This document shows, in pieces, positions 9,921-22,009 of a stretch of DNA of 64,000 nucleotides. The DNA comes from Pilaira anomala (lineage: Eukaryota; Mucoromycota; Mucoromycetes; Mucorales; Mucoraceae): the NCBI GenBank assembly GCA_025716855.1, contig JAIXMQ010000016.1:536708-600707 (forward strand), given 5' to 3'. Position 1 is the stretch's first letter; every line of letters starts with the position of its first letter. A model generated the notes under the pieces. That model was not told where the DNA came from. It saw only the letters and a program-made list of their open reading frames with translations, and did not search any database. The position numbers and the translations under genes are program-made.

Positions 9921-12749
9921 ATGGGTAAAGTGATAATTTCAAGAAACTTTAGTTTATAGAATACAACATCCATCCAGTATCAATATTTGTTAGATGGATG
10001 GATACTTCGTTTTATTTCATATCCTTACTAACACATCATTTTCTCTATCTATTTCTTTTTTATACTCTTTTTTTTATTATGAATTGATTAGTTGTAAGTA
10101 TTTCACCTGAAAAAAGCATGGCAGAAACAATTTTAAACTGCGCTCCATTTTTCTGGGCCTTTTTTTTTTTTTTTTTTTTTTTTTTTATCAAGTACTAATT
10201 AAACCATTGCTCATGTATAGAATTTCACTATTGAAGAAATCCGTAGCTTGATGGACAAGGTTACCAATGTGCGTAACATGTCTGTCATTGCTCACGTCGA
10301 TCACGGTAAGTCTACCTTGACCGATTCCCTTGTTTCCAAGGCCGGTATTATTTCTTCCGGTCGTGCTGGTGAGGCCCGTTTCATGGATACCCGTAAGGAT
10401 GAACAAGAACGTGGTATTACTATCAAGTCCACTGCCATTTCTCTTTATTTCCAAATGGCCGATCCTACTGATATTGAGGAAATTAAGGGTCAAAAGACCG
10501 ACGGTTCTGCTTTCTTGATTAACTTGATCGATTCCCCCGGTCACGTCGATTTCTCTTCTGAAGTTACTGCCGCCCTTCGTGTTACTGATGGTGCCCTTGT
10601 TGTTGTTGATTGTATTGATGGTGTCTGTGTCCAAACCGAGACTGTCTTGCGTCAAGCTTTGAACGAACGTATTAAGCCCGTTATCTGTCTTAACAAGATG
10701 GATCGTGCTCTTCTCGAACTTCAATTAGATAAGGAAGAACTTTACAACTCTTTCTCTCGTACTATTGAATCCGTTAACGTTATCATCTCCACCTATGTTG
10801 ATGAAGCTCTCGGTGATGTTCAAGTTTACCCCGAAAAGGGTACCGTTGCTTTCGCTTCCGGTCTTCACGGTTGGGGTTTCACTCTTCGTCAATTCGCTAT
10901 TCGTTATGCCAAGAAGTTCGGTGTTGATAAGCAAAAGATGATGGGTAAGCTTTGGGGTGAAAACTACTTCAACCCCAAGACCAAGAAGTGGACCACCAAG
11001 TCTACTGATGCTGAGGGTAAGCAACTCGAACGTGCTTTCAACATGTTCATTTTGGATCCTATCTACCGTGTCTTTGATTCCGTCATGAACTTCAAGAAGG
11101 ATCAAACCAAGGTTCTTTTGGAAAAGTTAGAGGTTAACCTCGCTGCTGATGAAAAGGATTTGGAAGGTAAGGCTCTTCTTAAGGTCGTTATGCGTAAGTT
11201 CTTGCCTGCTGGTGATGCTCTTTTGGAGATGATCTGTATCCATCTTCCTTCTCCCGTTACCTCTCAAGCTTACCGTTGTGCTCAATTGTACGAAGGTCCC
11301 GCTGATGATGAGTGTGCTCGTGGTATCACTGCTTGTGATCCTAACGGTCCTCTTATGTTGTACGTCTCCAAGATGGTTCCCACCTCTGATAAGGGTCGTT
11401 TCTACGCTTTCGGTCGTGTCTTCTCTGGTACCGTCCGTGCTGGTATGAAGGTCAGAATTCAAGGTCCTAACTACCTTCCCGGTTCCAAGACTGATCTTGC
11501 TGTCAAGTCTATTCAACGTACTGTTCTCATGATGGGACGTAACGTTGAAGCTATCGAAGATTGTCCCGCTGGTAACATTATTGGTCTTGTTGGTGTTGAT
11601 CAATTCTTGGTCAAGTCTGGTACCATTACCACCTCCGAAGTTGCTCACAACATGAAGGTCATGAAGTTCTCTGTCTCTCCTGTTGTTCAAGTTGCTGTTG
11701 ACGTTAAGAACGCTAACGATCTCCCCAAGCTCGTTGAAGGTCTTAAGCGTCTTGCTAAGTCCGATCCTTGTGTCATGACTTTCACTTCTGACTCTGGTGA
11801 ACATATTGTTGCCGGTGCTGGTGAACTCCATCTTGAAATTTGTTTGAAGGATCTCGAAGAAGATCACGCTCAAGTTCCCCTCAAGACTGGTGACCCCGTT
11901 GTCCAATACCGTGAAACCGTCACTGCTGAATCTACCATTGACTGTCTTTCCAAGTCTCCTAACAAGCATAACCGTATTTACATGCGTGCTCTCCCCTTGA
12001 ACGATGAACTCGCTGATGAAATTGATGGTGGTAAGATCTCTGCCAAGGATGATTTCAAGCTCCGTGCTCGTGTCCTTGCTGATAAGTACGAATGGGATGT
12101 TACTGAAGCTCGTAAGATCTGGTGTTTCGGTCCTGACGGTACTGGTCCTAACGTTCTCGTTGATGTCACCAAGCAAGTTCAATACCTCGGTGAAATCAAG
12201 GATTCTTGTGTTGCTGCTTTCCAATGGGCTACCAAGGAAGGTCCCGTTGCTGAAGAAAACGTCCGTTCCGTTCGTTTCAACATTCTCGATGTCACTCTCC
12301 ATGCTGATGCTATCCATCGTGGTGGTGGACAAATTATCCCCACTTGTCGTCGTGTCATGTACGCTTCTATCCTTACCGCTACTCCCGGTATTCAAGAACC
12401 CGTCTACCTCGTCGAAATCCAATGTCCCGATTCCGCTATTGGTGGTATCTACTCTTGTCTTAACAGACGTCGTGGTCAAGTCTTCTCTGAAGAACAAAAG
12501 CCCGGTACCCCCATGGTTGCCGTCAAGGCTTACTTGCCCGTTAACGAATCTTTCGGTTTCACTGCTGATCTTCGTGCCGCTACTGGTGGTCAAGCTTTCC
12601 CTCAAGCTGTCTTCGATCATTGGCAAATTATGCCCGGAAACCCTACTGAACCCGGAAACAAGGTCTACGATATCATTCGTGCCGTCCGTAAGAGAAAGGG
12701 TCTCGTTGAAGATATCCCCGGTCTCGATAAGTACTACGATAAGCTCTAA
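9921..12749 (+). CDS. EFT1: Translation elongation factor 2
   Basis: Ribosomal translocase GTPase. The large exon 10221-12749 encodes nearly the whole protein from [13 protein letters not shown], with P-loop AHVDHGKS, G-domain motifs DSPGHVDF and NKMD, and the diphthamide region [12 protein letters not shown] near the C-terminus. The expected N-terminus MVNFT is rebuilt by exon 1 (9921-9924, ATGG), a 2-nt exon TT (10092-10093) and the main exon, giving 844 residues. An alternative is a GTGATA donor giving MGKNFT. Intron 1 has a TACTAAC branch site (10026-10032); intron 2 has TACTAAT (10193-10199). Codons are strongly biased to C/T endings, unlike neighbours, as expected for a very highly expressed gene. 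AATAAA follows at 12783. Identity is certain; the 5' end is the open point. Confidence 0.95.
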
Positions 12750-13100
12750 ATTACTCTATTTTGTCATATTATTGCATCTCTTAATAAAATCAAGCTAAGC
12801 AGAATTACCATTTTAACCGTTAGTTTATTTAAATATATACATATATATATATATATTATTGTCCTTTTTTTTTATAAAATGTTTGTGCTTGACAGGAAAG
12901 TAGGGTTAAATGGGAATTGTTAGATACTTTAGGTTTATGTGTCTCCTTCTAATAAATTGATGGAAACCCTAACTTTATCTAACCAACATGGTCCGTGCGG
13001 CATAGACATATGTCAAAAAAATCTCAATCATTGTGAAGAATATGGATTGTTCAATGTTTTTTTTATATCGAACATCTTTAATTGGCTGTCAAGAAATATG

Positions 13101-13167
<67 letters not shown>

Positions 13168-13469
13168 GAGAAATGGGACGCGTCAATGTATGTATTGTAA
13201 AATATTTACAGACATAAGCTCTTATTATTTTATCAGTTTAAGAAATATTCTTCTGCCAAGATGTTTACATAGTAACTCCTGCTATGTATAAGCTTCATAC
13301 CTTTTTTTTAAGTTCATGCCACACACACATATAGTTATTCCTTTTTTCTTTAATTTTTTGAAAATCATCAATTTTATTTAAGAGATCAGTAAGATTCATA
13401 AAAGCGCGTTTCTACCATTACACAAAGAGAAAAATCGCGTGAAAGCTTTAAAGAAACACATAAGAAAGT
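12750..13469. other. Intergenic region with (TA)n and T64
   Basis: 720 bp. It holds the EF-2 3' end (AATAAA at 12783-12788), a (TA)n tract about 12833-12857 and a 64-T homopolymer. No gene is supported; open frames through the T run encode poly-Phe and are artefacts. Confidence 0.65.
13102..13165. repeat. T64 homopolymer
   Basis: An uninterrupted run of 64 T, the longest of many homopolymers in the window. It lies between convergent EF-2 and the small gene at 13470-13832. Copy number in the assembly is only approximate for such a run. Confidence 0.95.
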
Positions 13470-13832
13470 TTAATATAATATAACTACATGACCAGTACGA
13501 CTATTAGTTTGCAAGGTTGTAGTTCTGGAGGAAACCCAAGCTTCAGTTTCTTGCGCTTCTCTTGCTTTCTTTTTACGTCTTAGAGCGTTTCTCTTTTGAG
13601 TTCTTGTGGAACCTCCTTGTCTTGGTTCTGTTGGCCTTTCTGTTGTGGTTGTAGTATTTACAGGAGTAGTAATATTTATAGGTGTAGTCTTTATAGGTTG
13701 AGTAGCATGACTCTTTTTACCTTTATATGCATAGCTTGTAGTTTCTTCGATGACAACAACTGTCTCGGGTTGATCGGCTCTTGCAACTTGCCATAAAGCA
13801 CCTGCTACGAAACCCAGTATGACAGGAATCAT
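13470..13832 (-). CDS. Small unknown protein with N-terminal hydrophobic segment
   Basis: I do not recognise this gene. The 120-residue frame starts with MIPVILGFVAGALWQVARA, which could be a signal peptide (possible cleavage after ARA) or a single membrane anchor. The rest is polar: a Thr-rich stretch (about residues 45-70) followed by a basic Arg/Lys block TQKRNALRRKKKAREA. No intron is required. The start lies 245 bp from the divergent LAMTOR2 start, and a short TATATATA stretch occurs upstream. Codon content is less A/T-homopolymeric than chance frames nearby. It could still be a chance ORF or lack an exon. Confidence 0.45.
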   Translation of the reverse strand: MIPVILGFVAGALWQVARADQPETVVVIEETTSYAYKGKKSHATQPIKTTPINITTPVNTTTTTERPTEPRQGGSTRTQKRNALRRKKKAREAQETEAWVSSRTTTLQTNSRTGHVVILY

Positions 13833-14077
13833 TAAAAAATGTGTATATCAAAATAAAAACGTAATAAAGGAAAAAATAAAAAATTAAATCTTCCCACCTC
13901 TATATATACTTTAAAATATCAGGACAGACCAGATACAGAGTTGATACAATGCTGATTTATTAATTTCTTAATTTTAGCAAGTTCCAAAAGCAAAAGTTTC
14001 GCTTCACGTGATTTGTCGCCAGGTCAAAAGAGTAAAAAAAAAACTGGCAACTTGCTTTATAATTATTTTTGTTCTCC

Positions 14078-14587
14078 ATGTTGAAGCCAAAGGTGATCTC
14101 ACAAGTTTTGAGACAGTCATTACACAATGGTATTAAAGCTGCCTTGTAAGAAATAAGAAAGAGAGAAATAGAAAAAAAAACAAGAATAGTGTGATGATGA
14201 TAATGCTTTATAATAGAATTATGACCAGCGAAGGATCGTTAATATCGTTTGCAGCAGATAACGATAAAGATGCCACAATATATTCAGCCATTTCAGCTAA
14301 TATTTGGAATACTTATAAAAGTAGAGATAGTCAACTTCAATATCAAATTTTACATTGTGAGGTAATAGGAGTAAAAAGAAACGGTTACTATTATTTATAT
14401 TGACTGTATACAATAGGAAGGCGTTGTGTTTGTCACAGGTATAGGAGCTATGTTACTTTGCCTTGTTGGTGAATCTAAAGTGGACTTGGGTATCTTAAAA
14501 GCTAAAGCCGAAGCCTTAAAGAATCATCTGGAGGAACCTTTACAGCAAGTAGCGCCATATCAAGAATACACGTTACGAAAAGCTTAA
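14078..14587 (+). CDS. LAMTOR2: LAMTOR2-like roadblock protein (Ragulator subunit)
   Basis: Roadblock/LC7-fold subunit of the Ragulator complex, which tethers Rag GTPases and TORC1 signalling to the vacuole/lysosome. Three exons: 14078-14145, 14217-14361 and 14417-14587, 127 residues (animal LAMTOR2 about 125). It begins MLKPKVISQVLRQ; the first splice yields AALIMTSEGSLISFA and the second CEEGVVFVTGIGAMLLC. The helix IYSAISANIWNTYKS and the tail LGILKAKAEALKNHLEEPL align with the animal protein by eye. An earlier acceptor at 14189 would keep frame but insert residues with no counterpart, so TAATAG at 14211-14216 was chosen. No complete ORF shows this gene, so automatic calls may miss it. Confidence 0.85.
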
Positions 14588-15865
14588 ATCTATCATGAAT
14601 CGACACATTAATCCCAAAATAAAGAATATACTTACTTTTTCTAATAATTAGCTTTGTCGAACGAGTGTGTTAAGATGATAGATCCACCGATATTTGAGTG
14701 TTTGATAGTTATCAAAATTGACGAAGGATATATTTGTTTAGGTACCTAACTGTTGATGTCTAAAATAATGATAGTAAGCAAGTCATTGGAGAATTAGCAC
14801 TTATGTTTCAAGCTAATAAATTTCTTGAAATGTTCTCAACCTACTCTACCGAAATCCATTAAGTGCAGAAGGCCGGTAGCCGCTCATTTTTTGATGAGTG
14901 TTCATAAAATGTAATTTATTTTCGAGTTTTGCTTCTGTAAACATTGTATCATCTATCTCGCATTATTGCATTGGTTATTTTAGGATGTTATAGTTCATTT
15001 GTACGTAAATCGTATCATATTTTATTATGTTGAGTAGATTCACACACAATATGTTCCAAATTAAGCTCAAATTTCGTTCGAGTCTAATTGGCTGAGTGAT
15101 CTATTTTATTTTCAAAGATGTAACTTGAGAGTGGAGACATTATAAAGTAAATTAAAATAAAGAAGGCAACTAATGAATTTATTAATGAGGGGTATAATAG
15201 AGTTAAGAATGAAAATCGGGAATAAGTCTGGGATTATTATATCATGAAGCTACTGAACATCCCGTACCTGTAGGAGGATAATGGATATGATAGAGAGAGA
15301 GAGAGAAAGGTTTCTTCAGAGACAACCTAAATTTGAGTAAAAGAGACATACTAAGGAAGTGAGCAGTAAGAGAGTACGATACTAGATAGAAAAGCCAAGA
15401 CTAGATTGAATACATTGAAAGATAACAAAGTATTGCTATTTACCATTCTCACTGTATTTTTAAAATGAATCATAAAATAAACACAAATTTGGTACATATA
15501 AAGGCATCAACGATAAGGATTTACCCTGGACAAACAAACAAGCACGTAGATTACGATCAGCAAACAGATTACGCGGTAAATCGTTTTATCGAAGAAAAAT
15601 GTAGCTTTTTCTTTATTTTTTTTATTTTTTTTTAAAAAAGAAAAGGTGTAATACGTTGTAGAAAACTTTATATATGTAAGATATGTTTCTAATCAGCCCA
15701 AGAACTTGAATTATCAAACATTATGATCAAAGGAATACTGGAGAAATGTTGGATCAAAAAACTTTACTTTTTGGTAACTAGGGACAAGAAAAAAAGCACA
15801 ACAGTAGCGAGGTAAAAATAGACTCGGTCCGTGAAGTCCGTCGTTTAATTTTTTTTTTTTTTTAT
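14588..15865. other. Intergenic, nothing recognised
   Basis: 1.28 kb of mixed-composition DNA with a (GA)n tract near 15292-15306. I found no open frame with protein-like content, no tRNA fold and no terminal repeats. It could be an old decayed element. Confidence 0.5.
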
Positions 15866-16407
15866 TTATTCAAGTCCGGTTTTTTCACCATTACCACTAA
15901 TTACAGTGTCAAAATCGAGCGTATCGTATAACGAATTATCTGTTTTTCTATAATTGATTTGAATGAGTGAACTTAATGTTTTCATTTCTTCTTGTTGCAG
16001 TAATAAATGAGGCCAATACTTCATACATTCTTTCTCTAATGTTAAAATGATTTGACTTTCCATAGTCATTTGTTCTATATCATACTTTTTTTTTTTTTTA
16101 CATGTTAGCAAACTTCATGAGTTTAAATAAGTAACTGTTTTCTTACTTGGCCAATATAAACTCGATTAAACAGTGGCAAATTAATTGTGGTGGATTGATC
16201 GGATAATGTTAAACATTTTTCTGAAAGTGACACTTGAACATGATTCTATACATATACAAATGCTTTTAGTATTTTGATGACCAGTGTTTAATACCAAGAG
16301 GTATAATAACTTACACTATTAATTTGAAGTGTAATTGATTCCATAGTTTGTGTCCAAATAATGGAAGATGGTATAACAGAGGATTCGTATTCAGAATTGA
16401 CCATCAT
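15866..16407 (-). CDS. Small CS/NudC-domain protein
   Basis: Likely HSP20-like CS-domain co-chaperone. Three exons: 16407-16315, 16245-16147 and 16084-15866, 136 residues. Exon 1 gives SIIWTQTMESITLQINS and exon 2 HVQVSLSEKCLTLS, the paired beta strands of a CS domain with the usual aromatic WTQT start. Exon 3 contributes SQIILTLEKECMKYWPHLL, matching the LEK...WP.L end of NudC-type domains, followed by a short polar tail. The protein is a single domain, shorter than NudC itself, closest in layout to NUDCD2-type proteins. Intron 2 ends in 14 consecutive A before its AG. The fold is fairly confident; the ortholog is not assigned. Confidence 0.7.
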
Positions 16408-17970
16408 TTTTATTTTCTTCTTTTGGGTATATAATTATGCAAATCGAAAGAAAAGAAAAAAAAATCCAAGGAAAAAAAAAAGAGGGAAAGCTCGTATATA
16501 AATGTACTCATGAGACTCGGCCCGTTTGAGGAGTTTATGACCTTATTCAGAAAGTGAGACACACATATTTTATGAGAGATGGCATAAAATTTTAATTTTG
16601 GTATATTATATGGATACAGTCACAATAAAAAAAAAAAAAAAAAGAGTGATAATTAATACAAACCTTGTCCATAATTAACTTTATTGTCCGTACATGAACT
16701 GTCTTTATATTGTTACGGATGTATAGTCCTTTTCGCTTCATCTCCTAAAAAAAGTAGAATCCGACAAGTGCTCTATATTACAACGACTTTGTTCCGCGAT
16801 ATAGGTGATAGTGTATAATAGCTTTTTCATGTAGCACACTGAAAAAAAGCTCATACATGTTAACTGGGATATGTAAACGCCTCATTATGTTAAAAGTTAA
16901 TCAAAAGGTACAAACATCATCACTTTGTATAAAAAAGCAACGATAGTAACTCTTTTTGATTCAAAATACAGTACAGCTATTGATTGATATCAAAGTTATG
17001 TGTGTACAAATAAACAAACTATGTAAATACAAAAGTTGCAGATGCATTTTAGTGTAGTAGATTAAAGTACAAAAAAAAAAAAAAAAAAAAGCGCTACATT
17101 TTAGACAAAGATAGCTTTTCCAACATAAAATTTATTATTATCCACAAGTGATCTTAAAATTTAGGCAAGGTTCAATATGGCTGATGAAGAGCTGTGCGCC
17201 ATTCGATTGTACGCCTTCAATTTAATATATTAACGTGTACAGACGAGCATTAAATCCTTACATCACGCTAAAATCACAAAGTGTTTGGGCTTCTGGTCAC
17301 GGGGAAATAGTTATAAACTTTAAATCAACACAAACAGAAACAGCCTCATATTTTATTTATTTTTGTGAAAATTGTCACTATAATTGATGTACATACATGA
17401 GCTGTTTATCAGTATATAAAGCTTTTTCCAAATAAGTTTATATGTGTTGAAAATTAAATAAATATTGAGATGTACATACATAGTACCAATGAAGCTTTTT
17501 GTAATGATAATACAGGCTTATTTTTTTTTTCATAAAAAAAGATAGAAAAGACAAAGTAACTACAAGCTAACTAGTCTTACGCAGGAAAAAGAAAATATAC
17601 CAAGCTATAACTTCCTGTGTGTCATATTATAAGAGGTGGAATCCGGCATTGAAAAAGTTAAAAAAAAAATGTCTCAAGTAGACAGACCCCCCCCCCCCTG
17701 GAAATTACTTTATGCCCTCGTATGCAATGACAGTCGTTATAATCAGGGCTGGCTATGTATCGGTTTTGTGTATGTTGCCCTGTTAAATTATATTCATGTC
17801 AAGTTTAATAGACAAAGAAGACAATTTTTTCTAATGATGCGTTGTACACGATTTTGAATAAGATAAATAACAAAAGTCTTTTTTTTTTATATGTATAAAA
17901 TGGAATTGTAATAATATGACTTTTTAACTATATACATAAAATGTATATAGTTTTTTTTTTTGTAAATTTT
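16408..17970. other. Intergenic, nothing recognised
   Basis: 1.56 kb, AT-rich, with A runs (16626-16642, 17071-17090), a C12 run (17687-17698) and scattered GTACATACAT words. A 73-codon frame at 17636 crosses the C run and has no domain. No RNA gene was recognised. Confidence 0.5.
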
Positions 17971-20752
17971 TTAGAATTTCTACATATAAAAAAAAAACAA
18001 TTAGTTCAAATAATTTAAGAACAAATGTAATAACACTTTACCCAATCGTCTGGTATTTTTTGTGCCCATCTGAACTTATCCATAAGAGTTTTACTGAATA
18101 CTTTTTCCAATGGGACGTTATATTTACGACACCAAGCGACGGTAATTCGAGGGTCAATATAGTTAAGTTTAGAAGTACCAAGAGCGACTTCTTTATTTTC
18201 TTCTTTATCAGTAGCTTGGTTCTTGGTAGCATAAATACGTTCATCTACCTTTTGAATAGATGCAATAAGCTTTTCAACCGTCATGTTTGCTTTAGGTTCA
18301 ATCTTTGCAAGCTTTGCTTCTTTCTTTAAACGATCAGCAAGTTCATCTGCAGCCTTTAATTTTTCTTTTAAATCAGCTTCTTTCATTTTAGGTTTCTTTT
18401 CTGCAACCAATTTTTCATTTTGTTTTTCAAATCTAGACTTAATTCTCTCTCTTTCTTTTTGAACAAGCTCTTTTTCATGTTCTTTAATCCAGTCTTCCTC
18501 AAGGTCACTTTCTGGATCAGCATATTCTGGTTTCTTCTTCATTTTAGCATCTAAAGCGTACAATTGTTTTCTTAACTTCATACGTTGATACTTTAAAGCA
18601 CGAATACGATCAGCAATACGAGAGATCATTTGGTCATGAGTCTTACTAGCAGAGCGTTGATGGTTACATAAGATAGCTACTTCACGATTTGCACGGTTAT
18701 AAGATAATAACTTGTCTGGTACAGTATCCTCTGGATTTGTTAAAAGATCAACTTGTTCTTGGAATGTGATGGAAGCATTATAAGTACGGAATACTTTAGC
18801 AGATAAACCTTTCATACAACTATTCAAGTACTTATTTAATTCAGAAGGTGTTAAACGATCAAAAATCATGTGACCTTCACCCACTTGGTTCTTAAAGATT
18901 TTGATATTCTTGAATACTTGAGTATCAACTTCAACCGTGTTTTGATAACGAATAGAATCTTTACCAAGGAAATCGAAATGCAATGTATTAGGTGGTTCTA
19001 ATTGAATATGTTCATAACGTAACGAACAACAGCCTACAGTATCTGCTTCATCGTCTCCTTTTTCGTTACCAGCTCTTAATGCTAATCTATCAATAAGGTA
19101 CATGGCTGTAGCACGTTGACGAACTTCACTTAGTTTATCTTTCAATTCTCTAGTATAATTAGCACGAATCGTCTTTACATATTTCTACAGGAAAAAAAAA
19201 AAAAAAAAAAAAAAGTATATTTATATACATGTAAGACATTCTGCTTAAAATTTTTTTTGGATGTGCGTATAAATGTATACCTTTAATTCTCTAGCTTTTT
19301 CAAATTTTTGCATATCACTTTGTCCTTTCCAAGTCGAGGTAGCAGCTAAAAAGACATATTTGATTGCACCATTCACATTCTCTTTCCATGTGGCTAACCA
19401 AGTAGCAGTCTGATCATGTACTACAGCGGCCCATTTGTGATCTTTGGGAGGTTCAGGAATGACAGCGTCAATGCCTAAATTTAATGTCACTTGTTCGGGT
19501 AAAACTCTCTTCTTCAATTTACCCGTTTTTGGGTGATTTCCTCTACCACGAAATAAACCAGGAGGTTCAATTCGGAAATTGCCTACTTTTTCTTTACGAC
19601 CATCAACTAATGCGTACAGGTACTTTTCTTCAGCTTTTTCTCGTTCCTGCTTAGCTTTCTAGAAACATATGTGTATATAAAAATTAGGGATTTTTTTTTT
19701 TCATGCTTTTGTTTTTTATTTTTCTCTTACAGCTTTTTGTTCTTTTGTCATAAGCTTCTTGGCCTCCTTGTCTTTCTCAAACTTTTGCCAGATGGGACGG
19801 AAATCACACTTTTCAAAACTTGTAATTTTTGGATTCTAAATTAGAAAAAGACATTAGTTAAAATTAAAAAAAAAAAAAAATAGAATTTCATAGCAAATAA
19901 TTTACCTTTGGGTCTTTCTTAAGGATCTCTTTCCAATCTTCAAAAAAGTTTTTTTGAAAGACAGGATTAGCAGCATGGTCAGTTTCTAAAAGAGCAGCAA
20001 AGAAAGAAGCAACTTCTTCAGCTTCAGGTGAGAGAGAGATGGGTTGTCCGTCATACTTCATTCTTACACCGTGAGGTACATAAGGTGGTGGAAACATAAC
20101 ACCGTTATGTTGTAACGAATGCCATTTGACAGAATCGTCGTGTTCCATTTCTTGAGGTAATTGCTCTTCTTCCCACCATTTATAGAGATCGGGGTCGTCT
20201 TCTTCCTTCTTTACCTTCTTTTCACGTTTAGCAAGTGAATTAGAAGCAGGTCGTTTCTTTGAAGGTTTATCTATATCCATTGGTTCTGCTTTTGCTTTTT
20301 TCAATGGTTTCTTTTTTGACTAAATAATAATAATAAAAAAAAACATGATATGAGCAAGGGGGGGGGGGTGAAGTTATGTAAACAAATAAAAAATTTTAAC
20401 TTACAAGAGGAATATCATCTTCACTATCCGATTCTTCTTTTACGGAAGCAACTTGTTTTATTTCTCTTTTAATAGCTTTTTTAGGAGGTAAATTACGTTT
20501 AGAAAGTGGTACGTCATCTTCACTACTACTGCTACTACTGCTGTCACTGCTACTATCATCATTCTTAATAGGTTGAGCTCTACTTGTTGCGACGCGTGTA
20601 GCTTGAATACGTTGCCTTAATGGAATATCATCCAAATCAACGCGTGGTCGATTACTTGACATTTCCATCTTATTTACTTTGGGAATATATTTGTATTGTT
20701 TAATTATTCGTTGTAGAAGAAAATAACAATGTTTACCTTTATTCGCTGACAT
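17971..20752 (-). CDS. TOP1: DNA topoisomerase I (type IB)
   Basis: Nuclear enzyme relaxing supercoils through a 3'-phosphotyrosine intermediate. Exons: 20752-20737, 20676-20405, 20319-19906, 19835-19731, 19658-19281, 19184-18042 and 17979-17971, 778 residues. A charged, Ser/Lys-rich N-terminus (about 1-190) precedes the core ([35 protein letters not shown]), a coiled linker, and the catalytic segment SKLNYIDPR with Tyr at about 737. Reading through the last donor would append VKCYYICS. Splicing to a 9-nt exon gives DDWKF, matching yeast-type ends (ENWRF). The first 16-nt exon is less certain: the 60-nt intron after it is stop-free and in frame, and translation could instead start at 20668 (MEMSSNRP). 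Identity is certain. Confidence 0.93.
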
Positions 20753-20854
20753 GAACAAAATAAAAATAAAAAATAAAAGAAGAAAAAAAAATAAAAAAAA
20801 ATAAAAAAAAGAGTAAAAAAAAAATTTATAAACAAAGTGACAATTGGCGGAAAT

Positions 20855-21786
<932 letters not shown>

Positions 21787-22009
21787 TAAGTGTGTATATA
21801 TATTTATATTTATATTTATAGAAACAGCAATAAAAAAAAAAAGGTGGTATGTGTTTAAGAATTAACAACTTTGATAAATAAATAAAAAAAATAAAAAATA
21901 AACCGCTATTTGAAATACTATTTTCTTTTTACTCTTTTTTTTTTTTTTTTTTTTCCTATTTAGCTATCCATTTAACTTTTTTTTCATATCTATATTAACA
22001 ATAAAAACA

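Noticed and set aside
11127..12626. 499-codon open frame antisense to EF-2 (and other long antisense frames there)
   Set aside because: It mirrors the strong codon bias of EF-2, which removes stops from the opposite strand; the protein is Thr/Ser/Asn-rich without any domain.
14173..14216. Alternative LAMTOR2 exon 2 start at 14190
   Set aside because: It keeps frame but inserts a hydrophobic VMMIMLYNR stretch absent from the family; the acceptor at 14216 gives an ungapped match.
17380..17480. Recurrent GTACATACAT words, also near 32710, 33220 and 42545
   Set aside because: They sit in simple AT/GT-rich sequence without fixed spacing or flanks; I could not show a common element.
17636..17857. 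73-codon ORF crossing a C12 run
   Set aside because: No domain, no homolog recognised, length and content expected by chance.
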